From positions 1-10,432 of the forward strand of contig JAYWEL010000136.1 of assembly GCA_043779285.1 (NCBI GenBank): a stretch of DNA of 10,432 nucleotides. Reading direction: 5' to 3'. The stretch is from MGR-bin208 sp043779285 (GTDB lineage: Bacteria; Bacteroidota; Bacteroidia; Chitinophagales; Chitinophagaceae). A program made the translations under genes and the position numbers. Position 1 is the first letter of the stretch, and every line of letters begins with the position of its first letter. This document shows positions 1 to 6,381 of this stretch, piece by piece. The notes below the pieces were generated by a model. It was not told the origin of the DNA. It did not search any database and was given only the letters and a program-made list of their open reading frames with translations.

Positions 1-896
1 GTTAATAAATCAGCTGCTTCAATATCTGTAGCCATATCAGCTAGTTTAAATGCAATTGCCTGAAAACTTGAAATAGGTTTATCAAACTGATATCGCTCCT
101 GTGAATATTTCAAAGCGGCTTCATACGCTCCTTTTGCAATGCCTAAAGAAAGTGAAGCAATGGAAATTCTTCCTCCATCTAATATTTTTAATGACTGCTT
201 AAACCCTGCACCCACATCTCCCATACGGTTAGCATCCGGAATGCGGCAATTATCAAAGATCATTTCGGCGGTTTCACTTGCTCGCATCCCCAATTTATTT
301 TCTTTCTTGCCCGCACTGAATCCGGCTGTTCCTCTTTCTACAATAAATGCTGTAGCATTATTTTTCGATCTCGGTTCACCCGTTCTGCAAATCACAACAG
401 CCACATCACCACTTTTACCATGTGTGATCCAGCTTTTGGTTCCATTTAAAACCCATACGTCTCCGTCTTTTACAGCTGTAGTTTGCATATTCCCTGCATC
501 ACTACCGGTATTGGGCTCCGTCAAACCCCATGCACCAATCCATTCTGCTGTAGCCAGTTTCGGCAGGTATTTTTTCTTTTGCTCTTCGTTTCCAAAACTT
601 AAAATATGTCCGGTGCATAAGGAGTTATGTGCAGCAACACTCAAACCAATCGATCCGCAAACTTTTGATATTTCTTCAATGATTGTTTTATACTCAAAAT
701 AGCCTAATCCTGCTCCTCCATATTCTTCCGGAACCAAAACTCCCATCATGCCCAGTTTTCCTAATTCTTTAAAAACATGAACCGGAAACTCCTGGGATTC
801 ATCCCATTCCATCACAAATGGTTTTATATGCTGGTTTGCAAAATCACGGGCCGTTTGTGCTACCTGTTGGTTCAGTTCTGAGTTTTGAAAATTCAT
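1..896 (-). CDS. Acyl-CoA dehydrogenase, partial (C-terminus beyond window)
   Basis: This is a FAD-dependent flavoprotein that oxidises acyl-CoA to trans-2-enoyl-CoA in beta-oxidation or branched-chain amino-acid breakdown. The first 298 residues are visible; the family is usually about 380 long. The N-terminal helical domain covers about residues 5-117. The beta-barrel domain starts near 118 and carries the signature GLTEPNTGSDA (124-134) and the segment WITHG (156-160). KLGMRASET (201-209) leads toward the C-terminal helical domain, where SQERYQFDKPISSFQAI (265-281) is the usual Arg/FGKPI-type region. The catalytic Glu and the end of the gene lie outside the window. The ATG at 896-894 opens directly into the usual N-terminal helix, and no good Shine-Dalgarno is seen. 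The gene follows the MBL gene by 104 bp, and that gap holds a candidate promoter and a perfect palindrome, so it is probably its own unit. Family is certain; substrate chain length cannot be read from this part. Confidence 0.95.
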   Translation of the reverse strand, partial: MNFQNSELNQQVAQTARDFANQHIKPFVMEWDESQEFPVHVFKELGKLGMMGVLVPEEYGGAGLGYFEYKTIIEEISKVCGSIGLSVAAHNSLCTGHILSFGNEEQKKKYLPKLATAEWIGAWGLTEPNTGSDAGNMQTTAVKDGDVWVLNGTKSWITHGKSGDVAVVICRTGEPRSKNNATAFIVERGTAGFSAGKKENKLGMRASETAEMIFDNCRIPDANRMGDVGAGFKQSLKILDGGRISIASLSLGIAKGAYEAALKYSQERYQFDKPISSFQAIAFKLADMATDIEAADLL

Positions 897-921
897 CTGT
901 TCAATTATTTGATTTAAAATA

Positions 922-937
922 TTTCAAGGCCTTGAAA
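922..937. promoter_or_regulatory. Perfect 16-bp palindrome upstream of the acyl-CoA dehydrogenase gene
   Basis: TTTCAAGG at 922-929 is followed directly by its reverse complement CCTTGAAA at 930-937. It has no loop, so it is unlikely to be a terminator; a dimeric regulator binding site fits better. It lies 26-41 bp upstream of the dehydrogenase start and just downstream of a candidate -7 element (minus strand, 950-943, TTACTTTG, one mismatch to TAnnTTTG). That places it around the transcription start, where a repressor would act. Fatty-acid-degradation genes are often controlled by acyl-CoA-responsive repressors, but the regulator here is unknown. Confidence 0.45.
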
Positions 938-942
938 GCATG

Positions 943-950
943 CAAAGTAA
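943..950 (-). promoter_or_regulatory. Candidate -7 promoter element for the acyl-CoA dehydrogenase gene
   Basis: The minus strand reads TTACTTTG, one mismatch to the Bacteroidota -7 consensus TAnnTTTG. No clean -33 TTTG is seen; the best partner is TTAG inside the small inverted repeat at 969-982. The call rests mainly on position, about 47 bp upstream of the start codon. Confidence 0.3.
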
Positions 951-1000
951 CAGAAATTATTTCGAATACTAACAGTTGTTAGCTATTGAATTGGATGGAA

Positions 1001-1777
1001 TTAAAAATTTAGGATCAGGCCATCATAAGAAAGATGAATTCCCGATGGCAGTTCTTTTTCAACATCATTATGCAAACCCAACTGATGGGAGATATGTGTG
1101 AAATATGCTTTGGGTATATTCAATTCTTCGACCATTTCAATGGCCTCTCCTAAACTGAAATGAGAAATATGTTTTTGTTTTCTCAAAGCATTTAAGATCA
1201 TCGCTTCACTGCCTTTTATTTTTTCTTTTTCCTTTTCATCAATTCTATTTGCATCTGTGATGTAAGTAAACTTGCCAAAACGAAAGCCCAGAACAGGCAT
1301 ACGATGATGCCAAACCAATATTGGTTTTACCGGAATATCGCCGATCATAAATTCATTTTCCTCAATCAAGTTCAGGTTTATTTCCGGCACACCCGGATAT
1401 TTTACATCTGAAAATGCATAGGCAAACTCTCGTTTGATGGCTTCGGTGGTTTGCTCGTTCGCAAAAATATCAATTGGTTTTTGTTGCGAGAAATTGAAGG
1501 ATCGTACATCATCCAGTCCGGCGATATGATCTTTGTGATGGTGAGTAAACAATACTGCATCCAGTTTTTTTACTTTCAACCGAAGCATCTGATACCTGAA
1601 ATCGGGAGAAGTATCAACAACGAACGAAGTGTTGGCCGACTCTACCAAAATACTGCTGCGTAAGCGTTTGTCCTTTTCATTGGTTGAAGAACAAACTATA
1701 CAATCACAGGTAATCATTGGAACACCGCTGCTGGTGCCGCTACCTAATACCGTTATTTTGATCGATGGATAACTCAC
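1001..1777 (-). CDS. PhnP-like MBL-fold phosphodiesterase
   Basis: This 258-residue soluble metallo-beta-lactamase-fold hydrolase belongs to the PhnP/cyclic-phosphate phosphodiesterase branch. The first strand and loop read VLGSGTSSGVP (10-20). The metal-binding HxHxDH motif is H79, H81, D83, H84. Further ligands expected for the fold are H157 or H158, D175 (in YITD) and H228 (in FTHIS). C24, C26 and C29 (CxCxxC) together with H231 match the extra structural zinc site known from Escherichia coli PhnP. In PhnP the substrate is 5-phosphoribosyl 1,2-cyclic phosphate, but no phosphonate (phn) genes are visible here, so the true substrate may be another cyclic phosphodiester. The start is a GTG at 1777-1775; no in-frame ATG, GTG or TTG lies between it and an upstream stop, and starting later would remove the first strand. 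It follows the 93-residue gene by 39 bp with no promoter-like element between them, so they are probably cotranscribed. Confidence 0.85.
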   Translation of the reverse strand: MSYPSIKITVLGSGTSSGVPMITCDCIVCSSTNEKDKRLRSSILVESANTSFVVDTSPDFRYQMLRLKVKKLDAVLFTHHHKDHIAGLDDVRSFNFSQQKPIDIFANEQTTEAIKREFAYAFSDVKYPGVPEINLNLIEENEFMIGDIPVKPILVWHHRMPVLGFRFGKFTYITDANRIDEKEKEKIKGSEAMILNALRKQKHISHFSLGEAIEMVEELNIPKAYFTHISHQLGLHNDVEKELPSGIHLSYDGLILNF

Positions 1778-1816
1778 CCTGTAAAAATAAACCTGTTGAA
1801 TGAAATGAAGAATATA

Positions 1817-2098
1817 TTATTCGTTGGTTTCTTGTTCTTCTTTGTTTGTAAGTATTGAATGGAATAATTTTTTGCTTTCTGCTGACAGAATTTCCGCGTC
1901 TATTTTCAATGTAGAAATCAAATCAATCATGGTATATACCCGTCCTTCAACTGTAAGAAATTTATTCAAAACAACCACTTTTTTTTCTTCGAGAATACAA
2001 TAGCCACTCTGAAAAGTTCCTTTTTCATAACGGATTACATAGCCACATTCTTCGGCTATCTTTTCTATCTTATCCAATGTGGTTTGATTATACTTCAT
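1817..2098 (-). CDS. Conserved-looking small protein of unknown function (93 aa)
   Basis: I do not recognise a named family. The protein starts MKYNQTTLDKIEKIAEE, a predicted amphipathic helix of about 18 residues. Short strands follow around GYVIRYEKGTF (19-29), SGYCILEEKKVVVLNKFLT (31-49) and a helix in VYTMIDLISTL (54-64), ending in a charged tail rich in Glu. It has one cysteine (C34), no signal peptide and no membrane segment, so it should be cytoplasmic. The chosen ATG at 2098-2096 has an AGGAAG Shine-Dalgarno (2111-2106) 7 bases upstream, unusually good for this window. A longer reading from a GTG at 2191 would place a hairpin and a -7 promoter box inside the coding region, so I reject it. 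It lies 39 bp ahead of the MBL gene and downstream of porX, and likely forms a two-gene unit with the former. Function unknown. Confidence 0.8.
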   Translation of the reverse strand: MKYNQTTLDKIEKIAEECGYVIRYEKGTFQSGYCILEEKKVVVLNKFLTVEGRVYTMIDLISTLKIDAEILSAESKKLFHSILTNKEEQETNE

Positions 2099-2105
2099 TT
2101 TAATT

Positions 2106-2111
2106 CTTCCT
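2106..2111 (-). promoter_or_regulatory. Shine-Dalgarno that fixes the start of the 93-aa gene
   Basis: The minus strand reads AGGAAG, with 7 bases before the ATG at 2098. Most other genes in this window have no such site, as is usual in Bacteroidota, so this supports the short start and suggests efficient translation. Confidence 0.6.
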
Positions 2112-2133
2112 GATTGGGTGCAATGAGGGTTGG

Positions 2134-2141
2134 CAAAAATA
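2134..2141 (-). promoter_or_regulatory. -7 promoter element for the 93-aa gene and MBL gene
   Basis: The minus strand reads TATTTTTG, an exact match to TAnnTTTG, 36 bp upstream of the chosen start codon. The -33 region is only T-rich, without a clean TTTG. It lies after the porX stop and after the hairpin at 2165-2184, so it would start a transcript separate from porX. Confidence 0.45.
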
Positions 2142-2164
2142 TAGTTCCTGAATTTAAGAATAAG

Positions 2165-2184
2165 AAAATCATGTGAATGATTTT
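2165..2184 (-). terminator. Weak hairpin downstream of porX
   Basis: AAAATCAT (2165-2172) and ATGATTTT (2177-2184) form a perfect 8-bp stem around a 4-nt loop (TCAC on the minus strand). It sits 27 bp after the porX stop and is followed on the minus strand by a T-rich run. Only one G-C pair closes the stem, so termination would be partial at best. Confidence 0.35.
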
Positions 2185-2210
2185 TCCACAATCACTCCCC
2201 TTTAACCATA

Positions 2211-3773
2211 TCAATTTACTTTACTCTCCATTTTTATTATGGGAATGATCATTTCTTCGAGGCTTACACCTCCATGTTGAAACGTATTTCGATAATAGTT
2301 TACGTAATGATTATAATTGGTTGGATAACATAAAAAACCATCTTCTTTTGCAAATATGTAGGAAGAATTTATTGCCGGTGATGGTAATCCTACTTCCTTT
2401 GGATTTCGAAATGCTAATACATCCTTCTCTTCATAATTTAAATTCCGCCCATGCTTATAGCGAAGATTTGAAGTAGTTTGCTTATCCCCAATAACCTTGT
2501 AGGGAGAATTTACACGGATCGTTCCATGATCGGATGCCAGGATGACTTTAATTTTTTTATCCGCAATTTTTTTCAATGCCTGATTCAATGGAGAATGTTC
2601 GAACCAGGATGCGGTAATACTCCGATAACTCATTTCATCACTGGCCAGTTCTTTCAAAATATCCATCTCGGTTCTGGCATGACTCATCATATCAACAAAA
2701 TTGTAAACAATCACATTCAAATCATTCTCCAACAAATTATGAATATTATTGACCAGTTCCAGTCCGGCAAGATTATAGGATACTTTGGTATAAGAAACCC
2801 GGAGATCAGGTCTTCCTTCCCTTTTTACCTGATCCCTAAAAAACTCTTCTTCATGCATATTTTTTCCACCTTCCTCTTCATCATTCTTCCATTGTGATGG
2901 ATATCTTTTTTCAATATCTGCAGGCATCATGCCAGCAAAAATAGCGTTGCGGCTATATTGAGTTGCCGTTGGAAGAATACTGTAAAAGCTTTGTTCTTCT
3001 AGAATACGGAAATTTTCCGCAAAAATTGGTTCAATGATTTTCCATTGGTCATAGCGCAAATTATCTATGAGGATAAAAAAAACAGGAGTGCCCTTTTCCA
3101 GATTTGGAAAAACTTTTTCACGCAATAAATTATGCGACATAACCGGACCATCCTTACTCTTCAACCCAACCCATGATGCATAATTCCGTGAAATGAATTT
3201 AAAAAACTCTGTATTTGCTTCACTTTTTTGCGACTTTAAAATTTCGGTCATTTCAGGGCTGTCGGTCTTTTCCATTTCCAGTTCCCAGAAAATTAGTTTT
3301 TTATAAATATCCATCCACTCTTGATGATCCGGATTACTGTTCAGAGAAATAAACAGGTTACGAAATTGTTGTTGATAGGCCGATGTTGTTTTCTCGGAAA
3401 CCAACCGGCGGTTGTCAAGAATTTTTTTCAAGCTCAATAATACCTGGTTGGGATTTACAGGTTTGATCAAATAATCAGAAATCTGACTGCCAATTGCATC
3501 ATTCATCAGGTTCTCTGTTTCATTTTTAGTAATAAGTACAATCGGCAGGTGTTGTTTTATTTCTTTCACTTTTGCAAGTGTTTCTAATCCGGTGAGGCCG
3601 GGCATACTTTCATCAATCAACAATACATCAATCTGATTTTCTTTGATAAAATCTATTGCATCGAAGCCATTGGTCAACGTAAAAACTTCATATCCTTTGT
3701 TTTCCAAAAACATTTTTTGTGATTGTAAACTATCAATCTCATCATCCACCCAAAGAATTTTTCCTAATGACAT
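2211..3773 (-). CDS. porX: PorX-type response regulator with PglZ phosphodiesterase domain
   Basis: This 520-residue cytoplasmic two-component regulator has the length and architecture of PorX, which controls type IX secretion genes with the kinase PorY in Porphyromonas gingivalis. The receiver domain (about 4-120) shows the acidic pair D10/D11, phosphoacceptor D54 (in LLIDESMPG), T82 and K104 (in YLIKP). A helical linker (about 125-220) leads to an alkaline-phosphatase-superfamily PglZ domain. Its likely metal ligands and nucleophile are D237 (LIDNLR), T271 (PTATQYSR), D361 and H365 (FVDMMSH), D415 and H416 (ASDHG) and H500 (FQHGG). All expected catalytic positions are present, so the domain should be active; published work on PorX reports phosphodiesterase activity on oligonucleotides. 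There is no DNA-binding domain, so output is indirect. No porY or type IX secretion structural gene is in the window. The ATG at 3773-3771 starts the receiver strand. It is divergent from the HD/lpx genes. Confidence 0.93.
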   Translation of the reverse strand: MSLGKILWVDDEIDSLQSQKMFLENKGYEVFTLTNGFDAIDFIKENQIDVLLIDESMPGLTGLETLAKVKEIKQHLPIVLITKNETENLMNDAIGSQISDYLIKPVNPNQVLLSLKKILDNRRLVSEKTTSAYQQQFRNLFISLNSNPDHQEWMDIYKKLIFWELEMEKTDSPEMTEILKSQKSEANTEFFKFISRNYASWVGLKSKDGPVMSHNLLREKVFPNLEKGTPVFFILIDNLRYDQWKIIEPIFAENFRILEEQSFYSILPTATQYSRNAIFAGMMPADIEKRYPSQWKNDEEEGGKNMHEEEFFRDQVKREGRPDLRVSYTKVSYNLAGLELVNNIHNLLENDLNVIVYNFVDMMSHARTEMDILKELASDEMSYRSITASWFEHSPLNQALKKIADKKIKVILASDHGTIRVNSPYKVIGDKQTTSNLRYKHGRNLNYEEKDVLAFRNPKEVGLPSPAINSSYIFAKEDGFLCYPTNYNHYVNYYRNTFQHGGVSLEEMIIPIIKMESKVN

Positions 3774-3861
3774 ATTTTTATTTTAAATTCAGTAAAGTTG
3801 ATTTTATAAAAAAACCCAGAAGTAATATCTACAAAAAAAAGCAAACATGGTATACTGTTTT

Positions 3862-3869
3862 CAAATTTA
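3862..3869 (-). promoter_or_regulatory. Candidate -7 promoter element for porX
   Basis: The minus strand reads TAAATTTG, an exact match to TAnnTTTG, giving a porX leader of about 80 nt. No clean -33 TTTG is seen upstream. It overlaps the expected -33 region of the opposite promoter (7-box at 3891-3898), so the two promoters may compete. Confidence 0.4.
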
Positions 3870-3890
3870 GCTTTTTAGCCTTAGCTATTG

Positions 3891-3898
3891 TAGATTTG
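3891..3898 (+). promoter_or_regulatory. -7 promoter element for the HD-domain gene / lpxD unit
   Basis: TAGATTTG matches TAnnTTTG exactly. TTAG at 3867-3870, 20 bp upstream, is a one-mismatch -33 box. The predicted start near 3905 would leave a leader of about 34 nt before the ATG at 3939. Confidence 0.5.
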
Positions 3899-3938
3899 TC
3901 AACTGTTTGAAAGGCTTTAACAAAAATGCAACAGCCAT

Positions 3939-5156
3939 ATGCCCACTTTGAGAAAAATAATAAATGATCCGGTTTATGGATTTATAACACTTGACCATCC
4001 ACTTTTGCTTGATATCATTGCACATCCATACTATCAGCGACTACGGAGAATTTATCAAATGGCATTTGCTAATCTGGTTTACCCTGGTGCTGTACATTCC
4101 CGGCTTCATCATTCGCTAGGAGCATACCACTTAATGTGTAATGCCTTAATAGAATTGAAAAGAAAAGGAATAGAAATAACCGCAGAAGAAGAATTAGCTG
4201 CCAAGATTGCAATATTGCTGCACGATATTGGTCATGGCCCCTATTCTCATGCATTGGAAAATGAATTATTGAAAGATGTTCATCACGAAACCATTTCAAT
4301 TCTCATCATTCAAAAACTGAATGAACATTTTAATGGGCAGTTGAAAATGGCCATCGATATTTTCACCAATGTTTACCCCAAAAATTTTTTATACCAATTA
4401 GTTTCCGGTCAGCTTGATGTGGACCGCATGGACTATCTGACAAGGGATAGTTTTTTTACCGGCGTATCGGAAGGTGTGATTGGTTACGATCGCATCATAA
4501 AAATGCTTACGGTACATGAAGGCAACCTGATGGTAGAAGAAAAAGGAATATACTCTATCGAAAAATTTCTAGTTTCCAGAAGACTGATGTACTGGCAGGT
4601 TTATTTACACAAAACTGTTTTAAGTGCAGAAAAAATGCTTGTTAAAATTATCCGGCGGGCCAAAGAGTTAATTAGAAATGGAACTCAGGTAAATGCATCT
4701 ACCGAAGCACTTGATTATTTCCTTCAACATCAGAATGCCCATTTAAACTTGGAAGATCATTTAGAAAAATTTTGTCGCTTGGACGATACCGATGTAATGA
4801 GCACTATTAAAAACTGGAGCATCCACCCCGACAAAGTACTTTCTACACTTTGTACTGCATTGGAAAATCGGGCATTATATAAAGTAAAAATTCAGACAGA
4901 AATGTTTGATGAAAATTTAATAGAAAATTATAAAAAAGAAATTTGTTCCAAGCTGAATATCAGTATGCATGAAGCGGCTTATTTTGTTTTTACCGGAGAA
5001 GCAGACAATACCACTTATAACACACTGGATGAAAGGATCTCTATTTTATTTAAAGACAATAGTGTAAAAGACATTTCCATGGTTGATAATGCACTTATTC
5101 ACCAGCATCTTTCCAGCCCTATTAAAAAACATTACTTTTGCCATATGAAAGTATAA
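3939..5156 (+). CDS. HD-domain phosphohydrolase (SAMHD1/dGTPase-like)
   Basis: This is a 405-residue soluble metal-dependent phosphohydrolase. It begins with the family's typical KIINDPVYGFI (6-16). The HD metal site is visible: H58 in RLHHSLG, H95-D96 in ILLHDIGHGPYSH, and D162 in LDVDRMDYLTRDS, matching the H...HD...D set of SAMHD1 and bacterial dNTP triphosphohydrolases. H104 follows the usual HG-P-SH pattern. The family's characterised members remove triphosphate from dNTPs, but Bacteroidota members of this length are mostly uncharacterised, so a nucleotide substrate is inference. The ATG at 3939 places the conserved N-terminus within six residues. It is first in a plus-strand run with lpxD (70-bp gap without a TAnnTTTG match), so lpxD is probably on the same transcript. 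It is divergent from porX. There is no membrane segment or signal peptide. Confidence 0.88.
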   Translation: MPTLRKIINDPVYGFITLDHPLLLDIIAHPYYQRLRRIYQMAFANLVYPGAVHSRLHHSLGAYHLMCNALIELKRKGIEITAEEELAAKIAILLHDIGHGPYSHALENELLKDVHHETISILIIQKLNEHFNGQLKMAIDIFTNVYPKNFLYQLVSGQLDVDRMDYLTRDSFFTGVSEGVIGYDRIIKMLTVHEGNLMVEEKGIYSIEKFLVSRRLMYWQVYLHKTVLSAEKMLVKIIRRAKELIRNGTQVNASTEALDYFLQHQNAHLNLEDHLEKFCRLDDTDVMSTIKNWSIHPDKVLSTLCTALENRALYKVKIQTEMFDENLIENYKKEICSKLNISMHEAAYFVFTGEADNTTYNTLDERISILFKDNSVKDISMVDNALIHQHLSSPIKKHYFCHMKV

Positions 5157-5226
5157 GGCTTTAGCGAATTGATTGAACAATAAGCTGCTTTATTCTTATA
5201 TAATACTGATAAAACATCAAGTACTT

Positions 5227-6273
5227 ATGACATTTACTGCAGTTCAATTATCATTATTGACAGGAGGAAAGGTAGAAGGGGATGCAAATGTTACAGTTGA
5301 TTCTTTCGGTAAAATTGAAGAAGCAAAAGCGGGTCAATTATCCTTTTTAGCTAACCCGAAATATGAAGACTTCCTATATAGCACCCAAGCCTCCATCCTC
5401 ATCATACAGGAAGATTTTCAATTAAAAAAACCAGTTAATACTACTTTAATTCGGGTGGAAGATCCATATGCTGCTTTTGCCATTTTATTGGAGAAATATC
5501 AAGAAATGACCACCCAAAAAATAACGGGCATTCAACAACCCAGCTTTATTGCTGAAACTGCAAAGCTGGGTGAGAATATTTTTGTAGCTGCATTTGCGTA
5601 TATCAGTGAAAACGTCCTTATTGGAAATAATACAATTATTCATTCCGGATCATTTATTGGAAGCAATGTAATTATTGGCGACAATTGTGAAATAAATCCG
5701 GGTGTCAAAATCTATCACAATTGTCTGATTGGAAACAATGTTATCATTCATGCAGGAACAGTTATTGGAAGTGATGGTTTTGGATTTGCTCCGCAAAATA
5801 TTGGGTATCATAAAAAAGTACCACAGATTGGAAATGTAATAATTGAAGACTTTGTAGAAATTGGCGCCAATACAACCATTGACCGGGCAACCATGGGTTC
5901 AACCATCATCAGATCCGGAACTAAACTGGATAATCTGATTCAGATTGCGCACAATGTAGAAGTGGGTGGAAATACATTTATCGCAGCGCAAGCCGGGGTA
6001 AGTGGAAGTACAAAAATTGGTAAAAACTCGATGATTGGCGGACAGGTTGGGGTTGCAGGCCATATTACTCTAGCAGAAGGGTCGAAAGTTGCCGCACAAA
6101 GTGGTGTAACCAAGTCTATCAAAAATCCGAACAGTGTTGTCAATGGCACACCGGCAACGAATATCAATAACTCTTTACGAATTCAGGCACATTATAGAAA
6201 CCTACCGGAAATGGAAAAACGATTAAAAGAGTTGGAGGAATTGGTAAAGCAACTACTCGCTGAAAAAGTATAA
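5227..6273 (+). CDS. lpxD: UDP-3-O-acylglucosamine N-acyltransferase LpxD
   Basis: LpxD transfers a 3-hydroxyacyl chain from acyl carrier protein to the 2-amino group of UDP-3-O-acyl-glucosamine, the third step of lipid A synthesis, in the cytoplasm. The 348-residue protein has the LpxD N-terminal domain (about 1-100, opening MTFTAVQLSLLTGGKVEGD). A left-handed beta-helix of hexapeptide repeats follows (about 108-300, e.g. VLIGNN, VIIGDN, CLIGNN). The catalytic His is H242 in IQIAHNVEVG. GSDGFGFAP (181-189) matches the family's substrate loop. The C-terminal helix (about 318-347) holds the charged segment EMEKRLKELEELVKQLL, fitting the trimer's terminal coiled helices. I chose the ATG at 5227; an upstream in-frame TTG at 5173 would add 18 hydrophobic residues not seen in LpxD. 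It is followed by lpxC/fabZ after 108 bp. Confidence 0.96.
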   Translation: MTFTAVQLSLLTGGKVEGDANVTVDSFGKIEEAKAGQLSFLANPKYEDFLYSTQASILIIQEDFQLKKPVNTTLIRVEDPYAAFAILLEKYQEMTTQKITGIQQPSFIAETAKLGENIFVAAFAYISENVLIGNNTIIHSGSFIGSNVIIGDNCEINPGVKIYHNCLIGNNVIIHAGTVIGSDGFGFAPQNIGYHKKVPQIGNVIIEDFVEIGANTTIDRATMGSTIIRSGTKLDNLIQIAHNVEVGGNTFIAAQAGVSGSTKIGKNSMIGGQVGVAGHITLAEGSKVAAQSGVTKSIKNPNSVVNGTPATNINNSLRIQAHYRNLPEMEKRLKELEELVKQLLAEKV

Positions 6274-6336
6274 TTTCTTTCCGCCCAAGTAGAACTAAAT
6301 AATAAACCCATTTTCATTAAATAAACTAAGCTCAAG

Positions 6337-6357
6337 TACAATTCTTTCTGAATTGTA
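6337..6357. promoter_or_regulatory. Inverted repeat overlapping the lpxC/fabZ promoter
   Basis: TACAATTC (6337-6344) and GAATTGTA (6350-6357) are perfect 8-bp arms around a 5-nt spacer TTTCT. The right arm shares its last two bases with the -7 box. It could be an operator, or a weak hairpin ending the lpxD transcript; the following bases (TCTTTG) are a poor U-tract, so I favour an operator. Confidence 0.45.
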
Positions 6358-6363
6358 TCTTTG
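6356..6363 (+). promoter_or_regulatory. -7 promoter element for lpxC/fabZ
   Basis: TATCTTTG matches TAnnTTTG exactly, 18 bp upstream of the ATG at 6382. The -33 region has no clear TTTG. The implied leader is very short (about 10-15 nt), which also argues that the upstream TTG at 6361 is promoter, not a start codon. Confidence 0.5.
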
Positions 6364-6381
6364 CTGACTTTAAGAAGAATT

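Noticed and set aside
139..702. 187-codon plus-strand reading frame
   Set aside because: It lies opposite the clear acyl-CoA dehydrogenase on the minus strand and its protein has no recognisable domain; an antisense shadow.
2099..2191. Longer N-terminus for the 93-aa protein from a GTG at 2191
   Set aside because: The extension would contain the post-porX hairpin and an exact -7 promoter box, while the ATG at 2098 has a well-placed Shine-Dalgarno.
3719..3910. 63-codon plus-strand frame across the porX start and divergent region
   Set aside because: It overlaps the porX N-terminus in antisense and both candidate promoters; its composition reflects AT-rich non-coding sequence.
5173..5226. TTG start adding 18 residues to LpxD
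   Set aside because: LpxD proteins begin close to the MxFTA segment, which the ATG at 5227 gives exactly; the extra hydrophobic residues are not a family feature.
6361..6381. TTG start adding 7 residues to LpxC/FabZ
   Set aside because: The TTG is part of the exact TAnnTTTG box at 6356-6363, so it is unlikely to be transcribed.
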